A stretch of 64,000 nucleotides of DNA, taken from positions 1-64,000 of the forward strand of contig DATBLQ010000076.1 in assembly GCA_036555325.1 (NCBI GenBank). Direction: 5' to 3'. Positions within the stretch are counted from its first letter, which is position 1. Every line of letters begins with the position of its first letter. Both the position numbers and the translations under genes were made by a program. The notes beneath the pieces are model-generated. The model saw only the letters and a list, made by a program, of their open reading frames with translations. It ran no database searches and was not told the origin of the DNA. Below, one piece after another: positions 24,258-31,664 of this stretch. This DNA is from DATBLQ01 sp036555325 (GTDB lineage: Bacteria > Pseudomonadota > Alphaproteobacteria > Rhizobiales > Aestuariivirgaceae).

Positions 24258-25652
24258 GTGGCAACCTGGACACCTGATCCCAGTTTTTATCCCTCACCGC
24301 GACTGGCGATGAAAGCGCCTGCAGAGAAGCTGGCCTATGTCGCGTCTTTCGATCCGACTGCAAAAGTGCCTGATGCTTTGGCAGTGGTCGATGTCGATCC
24401 CAGCTCTTCAAACTACTCGAAGATCGTCACCAAGGTCGCGATGCCCAAGGCGGGAGACGAACTTCATCATTTTGGATGGAATGCGTGTTCATCGTGTCTC
24501 TGTCCAAACGCCCCGCATGCGCATGTCGAGCGCCGCTATCTCGTGCTTCCAGGGCTCAGATCTTCACGCATCCATATCCTCGATACGAAACCAAACCCCG
24601 CGAAGCCGAAGATCACCAAAGTGATCGAGCCTTCTGAAGTGGCTGAAAAGGCAGGCTATAGCAGACCTCACACAGTCCATTGTGGTTCTGATGGCATATA
24701 TCTTGCCGCACTTGGCAACGCCCAAGGGGACGCGCCAGGCGGGGTATTCTTGATTGACCACGAAACGTTCGATGTTCTGGGACGATGGGAAATCGACAGA
24801 GGTCCCCAGCAACTCGCTTATGACGCCTGGTGGCATCTCGGGCACGACACGCTTGTGACCAGCGAGTGGGGCACACCGAATACGATTGAAAAAGGTCTGG
24901 TTCCCGAAATCTTGCTGGGGGCCAATTATGGCCGCAGGCTGCATTTCTGGGATCTGCACAAACGCAAACACCAGCAGACGATCGACTTCGGCGACAAATA
25001 TCAACTGGTGTTCGAGCTGAGGCCAGCTCATGACCCGACAAAAGCATATGGTTTCGTCAATTGCGTTCTCAGTCTCGAGAATCTGTCGTCATCGATCTGG
25101 GTCTGGCACCGCGACGGAAACAAGTGGGCTGTCACCAAAATTGTCGAAATTCCGGCGGAACCGGCCGAGCCTGATCAATTGCCGCCGATGTTGAAGGGGT
25201 TCAAAGCTGTACCCCCTTTGGTCACCGACATCGATCTCTCGATGGATGACAGGTTTCTCTACGTCTCCTGCTGGGGCACCGGGGATCTGCAGCAGTATGA
25301 TGTGTCCGATCCATTCAAGCCAAAGCTCACGGGCAAGGTACGTATCGGCGGGATTGTATCGCGGGCAACTCACCCGAAGGCAAAAAACGGAGCGCTGAAC
25401 GGTGGGCCACAGATGGTTGAAATCAGCCGCGATGGTCGCCGCGTATATTTCACCAATTCCCTCTATGGGGTGATTGATGAACAATTCTACCCGGACGGAC
25501 TAAAGGGCTGGATGGTCAAACTGGACGCCAATCCAGCCGGGGGGATCAAATTCGACGAGAAGTTTTTCGTCGATTGGCCAAGCCCTCACCGTCCGCACCA
25601 AGTGAGGCTGCAAGGCGGCGATTGCTCCTCTGATTCCTACTGCTATCCATAA
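24258..25652 (+). CDS. Methanethiol oxidase / selenium-binding protein (SELENBP family)
   Basis: A 464-residue SBP56/MtoX family protein, predicted from a GTG start with GGGAG nine bases upstream. The conserved signature GDELHHFGWNACSSC (66-80) and the WDLHKRKHQQTIDFG, GGPQMVEIS and PHRPHQVRLQGGDCSSD-like segments are all present; the many histidines bind copper in characterised MtoX. That enzyme turns methanethiol into formaldehyde, H2S and H2O2. No signal peptide is visible, whereas characterised MtoX is periplasmic. A membrane-protein gene follows 38 bases later. Confidence 0.9.
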   Translation: MATWTPDPSFYPSPRLAMKAPAEKLAYVASFDPTAKVPDALAVVDVDPSSSNYSKIVTKVAMPKAGDELHHFGWNACSSCLCPNAPHAHVERRYLVLPGLRSSRIHILDTKPNPAKPKITKVIEPSEVAEKAGYSRPHTVHCGSDGIYLAALGNAQGDAPGGVFLIDHETFDVLGRWEIDRGPQQLAYDAWWHLGHDTLVTSEWGTPNTIEKGLVPEILLGANYGRRLHFWDLHKRKHQQTIDFGDKYQLVFELRPAHDPTKAYGFVNCVLSLENLSSSIWVWHRDGNKWAVTKIVEIPAEPAEPDQLPPMLKGFKAVPPLVTDIDLSMDDRFLYVSCWGTGDLQQYDVSDPFKPKLTGKVRIGGIVSRATHPKAKNGALNGGPQMVEISRDGRRVYFTNSLYGVIDEQFYPDGLKGWMVKLDANPAGGIKFDEKFFVDWPSPHRPHQVRLQGGDCSSDSYCYP

Positions 25653-25690
25653 GCCGAGATGACGCTGTCGGCGTTCTGGCGGAGCCTGGA

Positions 25691-26335
25691 ATGAACGAAC
25701 TTTGGCCATGGCTTGCGCTTGCCGGGCTTGGAGCATTTCACGGGATCAATCCGGCAATGGGCTGGCTATTCGCCGTCGCTCTGGGGATGCATCGTGGAAG
25801 CCGCTCGGTGATCTTCAAAGCGCTGCCCGCACTCGCGATCGGCCACGCGCTCTCAATTGCCACAGTTGCCGGCGCGATGACGTTCACCGGCATCATGATC
25901 AACCAACGCGTCTTTCTTGCCGCTGCCGGGATGGTGCTCATAGCCTGGGCCATCTATCACTATTTCTTCGGCCATAGACATCGCATACGGATCGGGATGC
26001 AGACGGGACTTGCCGGCCTCGCCTTCTGGTCTTTTGTTATGGCAACGGCGCATGGCGCGGGAGCGATGGTAATCCCTGCACTGATGCCGCTCTGTCTGGC
26101 GTCACCGGGCTTCAGTCCAATCACCGCACAAGCAATCGCTTCAACTGCGCTGGTCGCAGTTGCGATTCATACCGGTGTGATGTTGGTGGTTGCCGGGATC
26201 GTTGCGCTTGTCGTGTACGACTGGATTGGAGTGGGCATCTTGCGCAGGGCGTGGATCAATTTCGATGCAATCTGGACGATTGCACTGGCGGCAATGGGAG
26301 GGGTCCTCATTGCTCCATGGCACTCAGTTTTCTAA
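25691..26335 (+). CDS. Polytopic membrane protein next to SELENBP gene
   Basis: A 214-residue protein with about six membrane spans. The first span carries GLGAFHGINPAMGWLFAVALG, a conserved-looking His/Asn motif, and a later HAL (with His51) and TAHGAGAM place further histidines in membrane segments, reminiscent of metal-transport permeases. I cannot name the family. Its position, on the same strand 38 bases after the methanethiol oxidase gene, suggests joint expression and possibly supply of copper or export of a product. Its end overlaps the convergent gene by 4 bases. Confidence 0.75.
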   Translation: MNELWPWLALAGLGAFHGINPAMGWLFAVALGMHRGSRSVIFKALPALAIGHALSIATVAGAMTFTGIMINQRVFLAAAGMVLIAWAIYHYFFGHRHRIRIGMQTGLAGLAFWSFVMATAHGAGAMVIPALMPLCLASPGFSPITAQAIASTALVAVAIHTGVMLVVAGIVALVVYDWIGVGILRRAWINFDAIWTIALAAMGGVLIAPWHSVF

Positions 26336-27585
26336 TCTTGAGACTTGAACAAATCTTTCAAGCTGTTCGACACCTTTGCCAGGAACGAGGGCTTTTCTTC
26401 AATTTGCGCCTCTTCCTGCTGAGGTTCCGATAATCGCTTCTTCTTGGTTGGTTTTTTGCTGGCGACCTGGTTTTTCTTTTTTTGCTTTATCTTTACCCCG
26501 GAGCTGCCCGTATCATTTGAAGCGGAAACTCCATAATCGATTTTGCCATCGCATGATATCTGCTCGTGCCGCCTCACATAGCATTCAAATGTCTCCGACC
26601 CTTGAAATGAAATCGCGTCTAGGATTTCGGGCGCCCTTGTGCTGATGACATTCCTGGAGCGTTGGTGAGGCAGCACGGCAACAACCTTTCTTATGCACCT
26701 GCCACTCTCATCATAGGTTTTGACTGCTGCGATCACCCCGGCCTTGCAGCTGGATTTTATTCGGAAAGCATATCTGTTTGCGCCGGTGGATGTCGGATCG
26801 CGAAGGCACTCCTTGAAGTTGCCAAGACTTGTGGACGAGCAGATCGCAGTTTCGGTCAAGCGGTCTGGATCGGGTCCAGCCAAATGGGTAGCGGCTGGAA
26901 GGACGGTACTCTCATCCCGCTGTGTTACTCTGACCACGGGCGCTTTCAGTTGTTCGGACCTTTGCAGCCACGCTTTACGCAACTGCACGATCTGGCTGTG
27001 GAACTCTCCCGCAAGGAATTCCTGATCGGCAGAGAACCGCTCCATTTCTGCTGCAGCATGCCGCCAGCATGATTGGGCGGTTTCGAGATGTCCGGCTTTC
27101 TCCTCGCTTACGCATTTCTCGGTGGTTTTCGTGACCAGATCTTTCAGCTCGTTAAGCGAGGGGTTTTCAGCGTCTGACTTCCGGTATTGAGTTGATTGCA
27201 GATCCTGAGCGAGCTCAGGATCGCGCCAGGGTGGTGTATCAGAAGCTGAATTCAGAGCCTGTTCTTGCGAAGGCAGGTCCGCACCTAGCAATTTGAAGAT
27301 ACAGATGCTTCGGCCTTCACCATTGTCGGGTTCGAAATGCACGAATCGGGCGTTCGGAGTCTTTTGACACTGTTCCAGCAGTGCAGTTTCGCTGCCTTTC
27401 TGAGCATCCCACCTCACAAAGCAAGCCGATCCATCTCCCCAGAAGGTCCATTCTGGAGGGGGTCCAACTCGAGCATCAGGATAAATGTCACTGCACTGCG
27501 CAGCTTGTGCTTGCGCGACGAAAATCGACGACCAGAGCTGTGCTAACAGCACACTCGCGAACAGGCTTGACGCAGAACCCCGCAC
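26332..27585 (-). CDS. Large exported protein, unknown
   Basis: A 417-residue protein with a signal peptide (residues 1-28, ending AQAAQC). About ten cysteines are spread along residues 30-350 and may form disulfides. Residues 160-230 look helical (EKCVSEEKAGHLETAQSCWR). From about 365 the tail is very basic (KIKQKKKNQVASKKPTKKKR), then acidic, then ends in an amphipathic helix FLAKVSNSLKDLFKSQD. No domain was recognised. The basic tail could bind cell-wall polymers or nucleic acid. Confidence 0.6.
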   Translation of the reverse strand: MRGSASSLFASVLLAQLWSSIFVAQAQAAQCSDIYPDARVGPPPEWTFWGDGSACFVRWDAQKGSETALLEQCQKTPNARFVHFEPDNGEGRSICIFKLLGADLPSQEQALNSASDTPPWRDPELAQDLQSTQYRKSDAENPSLNELKDLVTKTTEKCVSEEKAGHLETAQSCWRHAAAEMERFSADQEFLAGEFHSQIVQLRKAWLQRSEQLKAPVVRVTQRDESTVLPAATHLAGPDPDRLTETAICSSTSLGNFKECLRDPTSTGANRYAFRIKSSCKAGVIAAVKTYDESGRCIRKVVAVLPHQRSRNVISTRAPEILDAISFQGSETFECYVRRHEQISCDGKIDYGVSASNDTGSSGVKIKQKKKNQVASKKPTKKKRLSEPQQEEAQIEEKPSFLAKVSNSLKDLFKSQD

Positions 27586-27729
27586 TACTCACTTCCAAAC
27601 TTTCGCCGCGTCCACCCCCTTAGGACCAGTTTCTGACGGCATAATTAAGGCGATTCAGGGGGATTCTTCGCTGATTTTGGAGGTGTGACCCGAATGCTAG
27701 CCGGCCCCGGGGCTGGGTATCGATCTGCC

Positions 27730-27758
27730 TTAACCAAGAGGGCTTTCTGTGTTAGATT
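27730..27758 (+). promoter_or_regulatory. Candidate promoter for the outer-membrane protein gene
   Basis: TTAACC (27730-27735) and TAGATT (27753-27758) are separated by 17 bp and match four of six consensus bases each for a sigma-70-type promoter. The start codon of the barrel gene follows 21 bases later with GAGGG as ribosome site. This is a pattern match only. Confidence 0.35.
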
Positions 27759-27779
27759 ATCGGCGTAGAGGGAAAGTTC

Positions 27780-28520
27780 GTGGCTCCGTTCAGACCATTG
27801 TTGGTAGCGGCGGGTTGGGTGTTTATTGGACCTAACCTCGCGTCCGCCATGGAGCTCTCTTCGCCGGCGCAGCTGCCCGAGGCAAGTCAAGTGCTCGGCT
27901 GGTACGGCAATCTCTCGACAGGTCAGGACTGGACTCGCGATTTTTCGGTTTGTCTCGACCCCTCGTCCTATGGCGATACTCGCTGTTCCGCAGACTCAGT
28001 CGACGCACTATCGGCCCATGACAACGGACTGATCTTCGACGCATCGGTTGGCTACATCTTTCGCGGCGGTTTCAGGCTCGAGGGCGAAATGAACCGCCGG
28101 CGTGATGCCCTGGCAGATCTTCGCAGCGATCTCAGCGATGAACAGGGCCAAGTCCAACAGCTCTCACTCATGCTTAACGGCATGTATGACTTCGATACTC
28201 AGAGCCCGCTTACCCCCTTCATCGGAGCAGGCGTGGGTGGTGTTCGCGTGAATTCCGAACAACCGGGGCTTCCCGATAGTGAGTTTGATTTTTCGGCAGA
28301 CGACTCCGTCTGGAAACTGGGTGTGCAGGGGTTTGCTGGGTTGCAATATCAATTCAGCCCTTCATTTACTCTTGGTGTTCGCTACACCCAGAAAATCGTG
28401 GGAAAGTTGAGTGGCGAGACGAGTTTTGACAGCCAGGGTGGGTTAGGCAGCGTCGATGAGGGCGACCTCCGCAGTCGTGCGCTCATGCTTACTCTCACCT
28501 ACGAATTCGGAGCTCCTTAG
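27780..28520 (+). CDS. Outer-membrane beta-barrel protein (Omp25/RopB-like)
   Basis: A 246-residue protein from a GTG start with GAGGG upstream. Residues 1-22 are a signal peptide ending LASAM. The mature protein has alternating strands of the eight-stranded opacity/Omp25 type: VGYIFRGGFRLEGEMNRR, LMLNGMYDF, PFIGAGVGGVRV, LGVQGFAGLQYQFSPSFTLGVRY, and it ends LMLTLTYEFGAP, close to the usual C-terminal aromatic of outer-membrane proteins. Four cysteine-containing residues in the first loop (VCLDPSSYGDTRC) are a less common feature. Converges on the OmpA-type lipoprotein gene. Confidence 0.82.
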   Translation: MAPFRPLLVAAGWVFIGPNLASAMELSSPAQLPEASQVLGWYGNLSTGQDWTRDFSVCLDPSSYGDTRCSADSVDALSAHDNGLIFDASVGYIFRGGFRLEGEMNRRRDALADLRSDLSDEQGQVQQLSLMLNGMYDFDTQSPLTPFIGAGVGGVRVNSEQPGLPDSEFDFSADDSVWKLGVQGFAGLQYQFSPSFTLGVRYTQKIVGKLSGETSFDSQGGLGSVDEGDLRSRALMLTLTYEFGAP

Positions 28521-28521
28521 C

Positions 28522-29064
28522 TCAGAAGTCCGGAGCTTCCTGCGGGTTTGAAATTACCCTTCGGTTCTGTGACGTGCATTCGATGTCGGTGCAATCACCG
28601 ACTAGCCGATCACGCCCGTATCCTTTGGCTTTCAGTCGCTCGGCAGCAACTCCCTTCGAAACAAGGTAGTTTCGAACTGCGTCTGCCCGTTTTTGCGACA
28701 GCTGCTTTTGCTCTGTGACCGATCCTGGATCATCGGCAAATCCCTGCAGCTTCACTTTCCAATGCGGGTACTTGAGCAACCACTGAGCCTGCTTGTCGAG
28801 CGTTGTCCGAGCGGTGTCATCAAGGTTTGCTGAACTTTCCGCAAAGAATGTACGACGCCCGACATTGACGATGAAATCTTCTTCGGTCCCGCCTTCCGCG
28901 TTAACGGATGCTGTAACGGGAGTGTCGGTGGTACTACCCAAATCCTGGTTCGACTGAACGATTGCGGCCTGTCGGCCAGAGGTCGCGCAGCCGGCAACGA
29001 CAACCAAAAGAGCAACAAGGGCCGCGGGCACTCGTACCGCATGACAGTATTGAGCGATCATCAT
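28522..29064 (-). CDS. OmpA/Pal-family lipoprotein
   Basis: A 180-residue lipoprotein: signal peptide with lipobox VVAGC (lipid at Cys26), a short linker, then an OmpA C-terminal peptidoglycan-binding domain (about 60-175) with FFAESSANLDDTARTTLDKQA, LQGFADDPGSVTEQKQLSQKRADAV and VAAERLKAKGYGRDR. Unlike most members the NR motif reads CTSQNRRV. It would tether the outer membrane to peptidoglycan. It is not in a tol-pal cluster, so it is an accessory paralog. It is followed on the opposite side by the L,D-transpeptidase gene, 14 bases upstream on the same strand. Confidence 0.85.
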   Translation of the reverse strand: MMIAQYCHAVRVPAALVALLVVVAGCATSGRQAAIVQSNQDLGSTTDTPVTASVNAEGGTEEDFIVNVGRRTFFAESSANLDDTARTTLDKQAQWLLKYPHWKVKLQGFADDPGSVTEQKQLSQKRADAVRNYLVSKGVAAERLKAKGYGRDRLVGDCTDIECTSQNRRVISNPQEAPDF

Positions 29065-29078
29065 TCCCCTCCCCCGCC

Positions 29079-29780
29079 CTACAGCGGCGGTTCGGTGTCC
29101 ACCGGTGCTGCCTCATTGATCACCGGCGCTCCCAAATGCTTCAAGACCAGCACCCTCGTTCCGATCGGGCAGCGTTGATACAGATCTATTATGTCCTCCG
29201 AAAACATCCTGATACAGCCGGAGGACACATTTGTTCCAATTGACCAGGGCTCGAGCGTTCCATGGAGACGATATCCCAGGTCCTTGCCGTTCCTGAAAAG
29301 ATACATGGCGCGCGGGCCGAGTGGATTGTCGGGACCGCCATCCATTGATTCAGGCAATTCGGGCTGGCGTACGCGCATTTCTGGGGGCGGTATCCATCTC
29401 GGCCAAAGCGCCTTGCGATCTATCCGCGCCCGCCCGTACCAGCGAAAACCGTCCCGACCAACCCCAACGCCGTAGCGTAGGGCCGTTTGGTTCTCGAAAA
29501 TTACATAGAGAAAGTGGTTGGACGTATCGACGACAACGGTGCCTTGGGGTTCGCGACTCTGATACTCCACCAGCTGCCGGCGCCACTTCGGATCTATCTT
29601 CTTCCAATTTGTGAGACGAAAGACAATGCCATTGTCTTCGCCTGTTCCAGAGAAATAGGCGCGAGCGGCCTTACTAGGCTTGGTGGTGGCCGCTGAGGCC
29701 AAGTTGCAGCCCGCGACCAGAGAGCCTGCAATAGCGAAAAGCTCCCGGCGGGTGAGTGGTATGTTTATTGCGTGGCGCAC
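29079..29780 (-). CDS. L,D-transpeptidase (YkuD family), second copy
   Basis: A 233-residue paralog of the 2.7-kb enzyme. The N-terminus has a twin-arginine pair (TRRELFAIAGSLVAGC, Arg11-Arg12) and a lipobox-like LVAGC at Cys25, so it may be a Tat-exported lipoprotein. The YkuD domain ends with LHGTLEP (His173) and VSSGCIRM (nucleophile Cys189). It shares LRYGVGVGRDGF, WPRWIPPPEM and GGPDNPLGPRAMY with the other copy. It precedes the OmpA-type lipoprotein gene by 14 bases in the same direction, a sensible pairing for cell-wall anchoring. Confidence 0.9.
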   Translation of the reverse strand: MRHAINIPLTRRELFAIAGSLVAGCNLASAATTKPSKAARAYFSGTGEDNGIVFRLTNWKKIDPKWRRQLVEYQSREPQGTVVVDTSNHFLYVIFENQTALRYGVGVGRDGFRWYGRARIDRKALWPRWIPPPEMRVRQPELPESMDGGPDNPLGPRAMYLFRNGKDLGYRLHGTLEPWSIGTNVSSGCIRMFSEDIIDLYQRCPIGTRVLVLKHLGAPVINEAAPVDTEPPL

Positions 29781-29933
29781 CGAAATTCTGCCCCAAGAAA
29801 TGCCCTAGATAGCCATGAAAATTTACCACTGGTCAACGTCAAGGTGAATGGACCCATAATCGACACGATTTTGCCTTGGTTCATCGGAAACATCGCTGAA
29901 GCCATATTGCGTTGGATGCTAAAGGAGTTGGTC

Positions 29934-30419
29934 ATGAAACGTCTCACAAGCCTCGTAGCCGCAGCGGCTGCACTCATCATATCGGACCTGCCCAATTCCA
30001 GCGAATCCCAGGCCGCCTCCGGTGTCAAAATCGGATCGCTCAACTGCACCGTCGCGGGGGGCGTCGGGCTGATTCTTGGCTCCTCCAAAGGCTTGAATTG
30101 CATTTTCCACCCGGTGAGTGGAGAGCCTGAGGACTACACCGGCTCCATCTCCAAGCTCGGCATAGATATCGGCGTTACTGGTGAGACTTACATCGCCTGG
30201 GCAGTTTTTGCGCCAGGCAGGCTAGAGCCCGGGTCTCTCGCCGGAAGCTACAGTGGCGCCACGGCGGAAGCATCTTTGGGGTTGGGTCTGGGCGCAAATG
30301 TGCTCATCGGCGGATCGCGAAAATCGATCGCCTTGCAACCGTTGAGCGTACAGGGTCAGACCGGTCTTAACATCGCGGCCGGAGTAGCCCGGATCGATTT
30401 GGACTACGTAGGGCCGTAG
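29934..30419 (+). CDS. DUF992 exported protein
   Basis: A 161-residue protein with a signal peptide (MKRLTSLVAAAAALIIS). The mature part carries the DUF992 pattern: GSLNCTVAGGVGLILGSSKG, CIFHP, YTGSISKLGIDIGVTGE and GLGANVLIGGSRKSIALQPL. The family is found almost only in Hyphomicrobiales and has no assigned function; it is thought to be periplasmic. The start at 29934 has AAGGAG at good spacing; a longer frame from 29772 overlaps the transpeptidase start region and is not supported. Confidence 0.88.
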   Translation: MKRLTSLVAAAAALIISDLPNSSESQAASGVKIGSLNCTVAGGVGLILGSSKGLNCIFHPVSGEPEDYTGSISKLGIDIGVTGETYIAWAVFAPGRLEPGSLAGSYSGATAEASLGLGLGANVLIGGSRKSIALQPLSVQGQTGLNIAAGVARIDLDYVGP

Positions 30420-30462
30420 CTCAGCCTACTTCGCCACCGCAAGTCACCGGGGTTTTTTCAAC

Positions 30463-30729
30463 TTACCTGCGACCGTGAACAACGTGTCCTGCGAAACCGG
30501 TGGTGTAGCAAAACGTATCCGTGGTGCCCTCTATTAACGTCGGATGCCCTGTTGCAGCTCCGATTAAACCGGTGGGAAGGGATAATACTGTCACGGCTGC
30601 CGAGAAGGGCAACATCGTTAACGACACTGCGCGCGATCCGGGATAATCGACATACGCTGGCGTCTCACAAGCGGCAATTGCGGGCGTGGACAAACAAACA
30701 AGGGCAAGCAAAGCTACGCGGTATCTCAT
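30463..30729 (-). CDS. Small exported protein, unknown
   Basis: An 88-residue protein with a signal peptide (MRYRVALLALVCLSTPAIA) and a short mature part. The mature part contains two cysteines, a hydrophobic stretch LTMLPFSAAVTVLSLPTGLIGA that may insert in the membrane, and a His-containing end. A good ribosome site (AGGAGAGG) supports the start. No family was recognised. It converges on the DUF992 gene. Confidence 0.6.
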   Translation of the reverse strand: MRYRVALLALVCLSTPAIAACETPAYVDYPGSRAVSLTMLPFSAAVTVLSLPTGLIGAATGHPTLIEGTTDTFCYTTGFAGHVVHGRR

Positions 30730-30790
30730 GGATGTCCTCTCCTAAAGCCGGCCTCGCGGTTAGATAATAATCAAGATTGCAGCTTTTCTA

Positions 30791-30814
30791 TGCAGGGTAC
30801 GTCAGCACCCTGCA
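30791..30814. repeat. Hairpin-forming inverted repeat in LysE leader region
   Basis: TGCAGGGT (30791-30798) and ACCCTGCA (30807-30814) are perfect inverted copies with an 8-base loop. They lie about 57 bases before the leader ORF and could fold in a transcript that begins upstream. A four-T run follows at 30820 but not directly after the stem, so a terminator role is weak. Confidence 0.5.
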
Positions 30815-30870
30815 CCTGCCTTTTGGCTGAGCGGCTTGACAGATGCCCGACACGGCAATAAGGAGCACGC

Positions 30871-30939
30871 ATGCGAAACCGAGCGTTTTCAAACTTGCAA
30901 CAAAGACGCGGGAGGCGTTGGCTGCAACGCGCTTGTTAG
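30871..30939 (+). CDS. Candidate 22-residue Arg-rich leader peptide
   Basis: An ATG preceded by AAGGAG at six bases opens a 22-codon frame ending TAG. The product is seven-tenths polar and has seven arginines, clustered as QQRRGRRWLQR. Its last codons form the left arm of a 10-bp inverted repeat (30917-30926 with 30959-30968). A factor-independent terminator follows 27 bases after the stop, and the LysE exporter gene starts after that. LysE-family proteins export basic amino acids, which makes an Arg-rich leader suggestive of attenuation. No homologous leader is known to me. Confidence 0.45.
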   Translation: MRNRAFSNLQQRRGRRWLQRAC

Positions 30940-30968
30940 GCGAAATCTAACACCGATATGCAGCCAAC
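30917..30968 (+). promoter_or_regulatory. Nested inverted repeats before the LysE terminator
   Basis: GTTGGCTGCA (30917-30926) pairs exactly with TGCAGCCAAC (30959-30968). Inside the loop GTTAG (30935-30939) pairs with CTAAC (30947-30951). The outer right arm shares AAC (30966-30968) with the left arm of the terminator, so the two structures compete at those bases. Translation of the leader peptide would keep the left arm single-stranded. This is the architecture of a transcription attenuator, inferred from sequence. Confidence 0.5.
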
Positions 30969-30994
30969 CCGCCAAGCAGTTCGGCGGGTTTTTC
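30966..30994 (+). terminator. Factor-independent terminator upstream of LysE gene
   Basis: AACCCGCC (30966-30973) and GGCGGGTT (30983-30990) form an 8-bp GC-rich stem with a 9-base loop, followed by a run of T. It lies 33 bases before the LysE start. No plus-strand gene ends close upstream other than the 22-codon leader, so the terminated transcript must start in 30730-30870: either a small RNA or an attenuated LysE leader. Confidence 0.8.
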
Positions 30995-31026
30995 ATTGCC
31001 CCAGTGCCACGTTCACGAGCCGACAA

Positions 31027-31641
31027 ATGCCAGACCCCGCTCTTTATTTGGCTTTCATCCTCACTGCAACTCTTTTGGTTGTGATCCCAGGGCCCAATGT
31101 TGCCGTGATCGTCGCCAACAGCCTGGCGCATGGCAGAAGACGCGGGCTAATCACAGTCGTCGGCACCAGCAGCGCTATGGTCCTGCAGCTTTCGATAACG
31201 GTGATAGGTGCGCTGACGCTGCTTGCAACCTTAGCCAGCTGGTTCGAGGCGCTACGCTGGATCGGCGTTGCCTATCTCATCTATCTCGGCGTCGGAAGTC
31301 TTACCAACCGTGAATTGGATCCTTCCGTTTCGGCCAAGCCGAAAACCGCTGCAGAAGCATTCATGGGCGGATTCCTGGTGTCGCTCACAAATCCCAAAAC
31401 ACTGCTTTTTTATGCTGCGTTCCTACCGCAGTTCGTAAGTCCTGAGGCAGAGCCGACATTCCAGTTGCTAATTTTGTCGATAACCTTCCTCCTCATCGCA
31501 ATCGTCCTTGACTCCATGTGGGCACTGATGGCGGCGCGACTGGGTAAGCTAGCACACGGCAGGGCACGTTTCGTGCACAAGGCAACTGGCACACTCTTAA
31601 TTGTGGCCGGAATTGGATTGGCGATGGCACGAAAACTCTAG
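31027..31641 (+). CDS. LysE/RhtB-family exporter
   Basis: A 204-residue inner-membrane exporter with about six spans. Family signatures are the opening YLAFILTATLLVVIPGPNV, VIVANSLAHGRRRGLITVVGT and FLVSLTNPKTLLFYAAFLPQF. Members export amino acids such as lysine, arginine, threonine or homoserine lactones. The start at 31027 fits family length; a frame from 30958 would run through the terminator. The leader upstream suggests transcription attenuation. Confidence 0.9.
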   Translation: MPDPALYLAFILTATLLVVIPGPNVAVIVANSLAHGRRRGLITVVGTSSAMVLQLSITVIGALTLLATLASWFEALRWIGVAYLIYLGVGSLTNRELDPSVSAKPKTAAEAFMGGFLVSLTNPKTLLFYAAFLPQFVSPEAEPTFQLLILSITFLLIAIVLDSMWALMAARLGKLAHGRARFVHKATGTLLIVAGIGLAMARKL

Positions 31642-31664
31642 TTGCCTGACGCTCATGTATGAGG

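Noticed and set aside
30836..30864. TTGACA with TAAGGA at 17 bp as a promoter of the leader
   Set aside because: The -10 is very poor and overlaps the ribosome site of the leader ORF, which would leave no room for a transcribed leader.
30901..30951. GTTAGGC followed by ATCTAAC near the LysE leader resembles integron attC core boxes
   Set aside because: The arms pair only patchily, the span is shorter than a normal attC, and no integrase or further cassettes occur. A transcription leader explains the same bases better.
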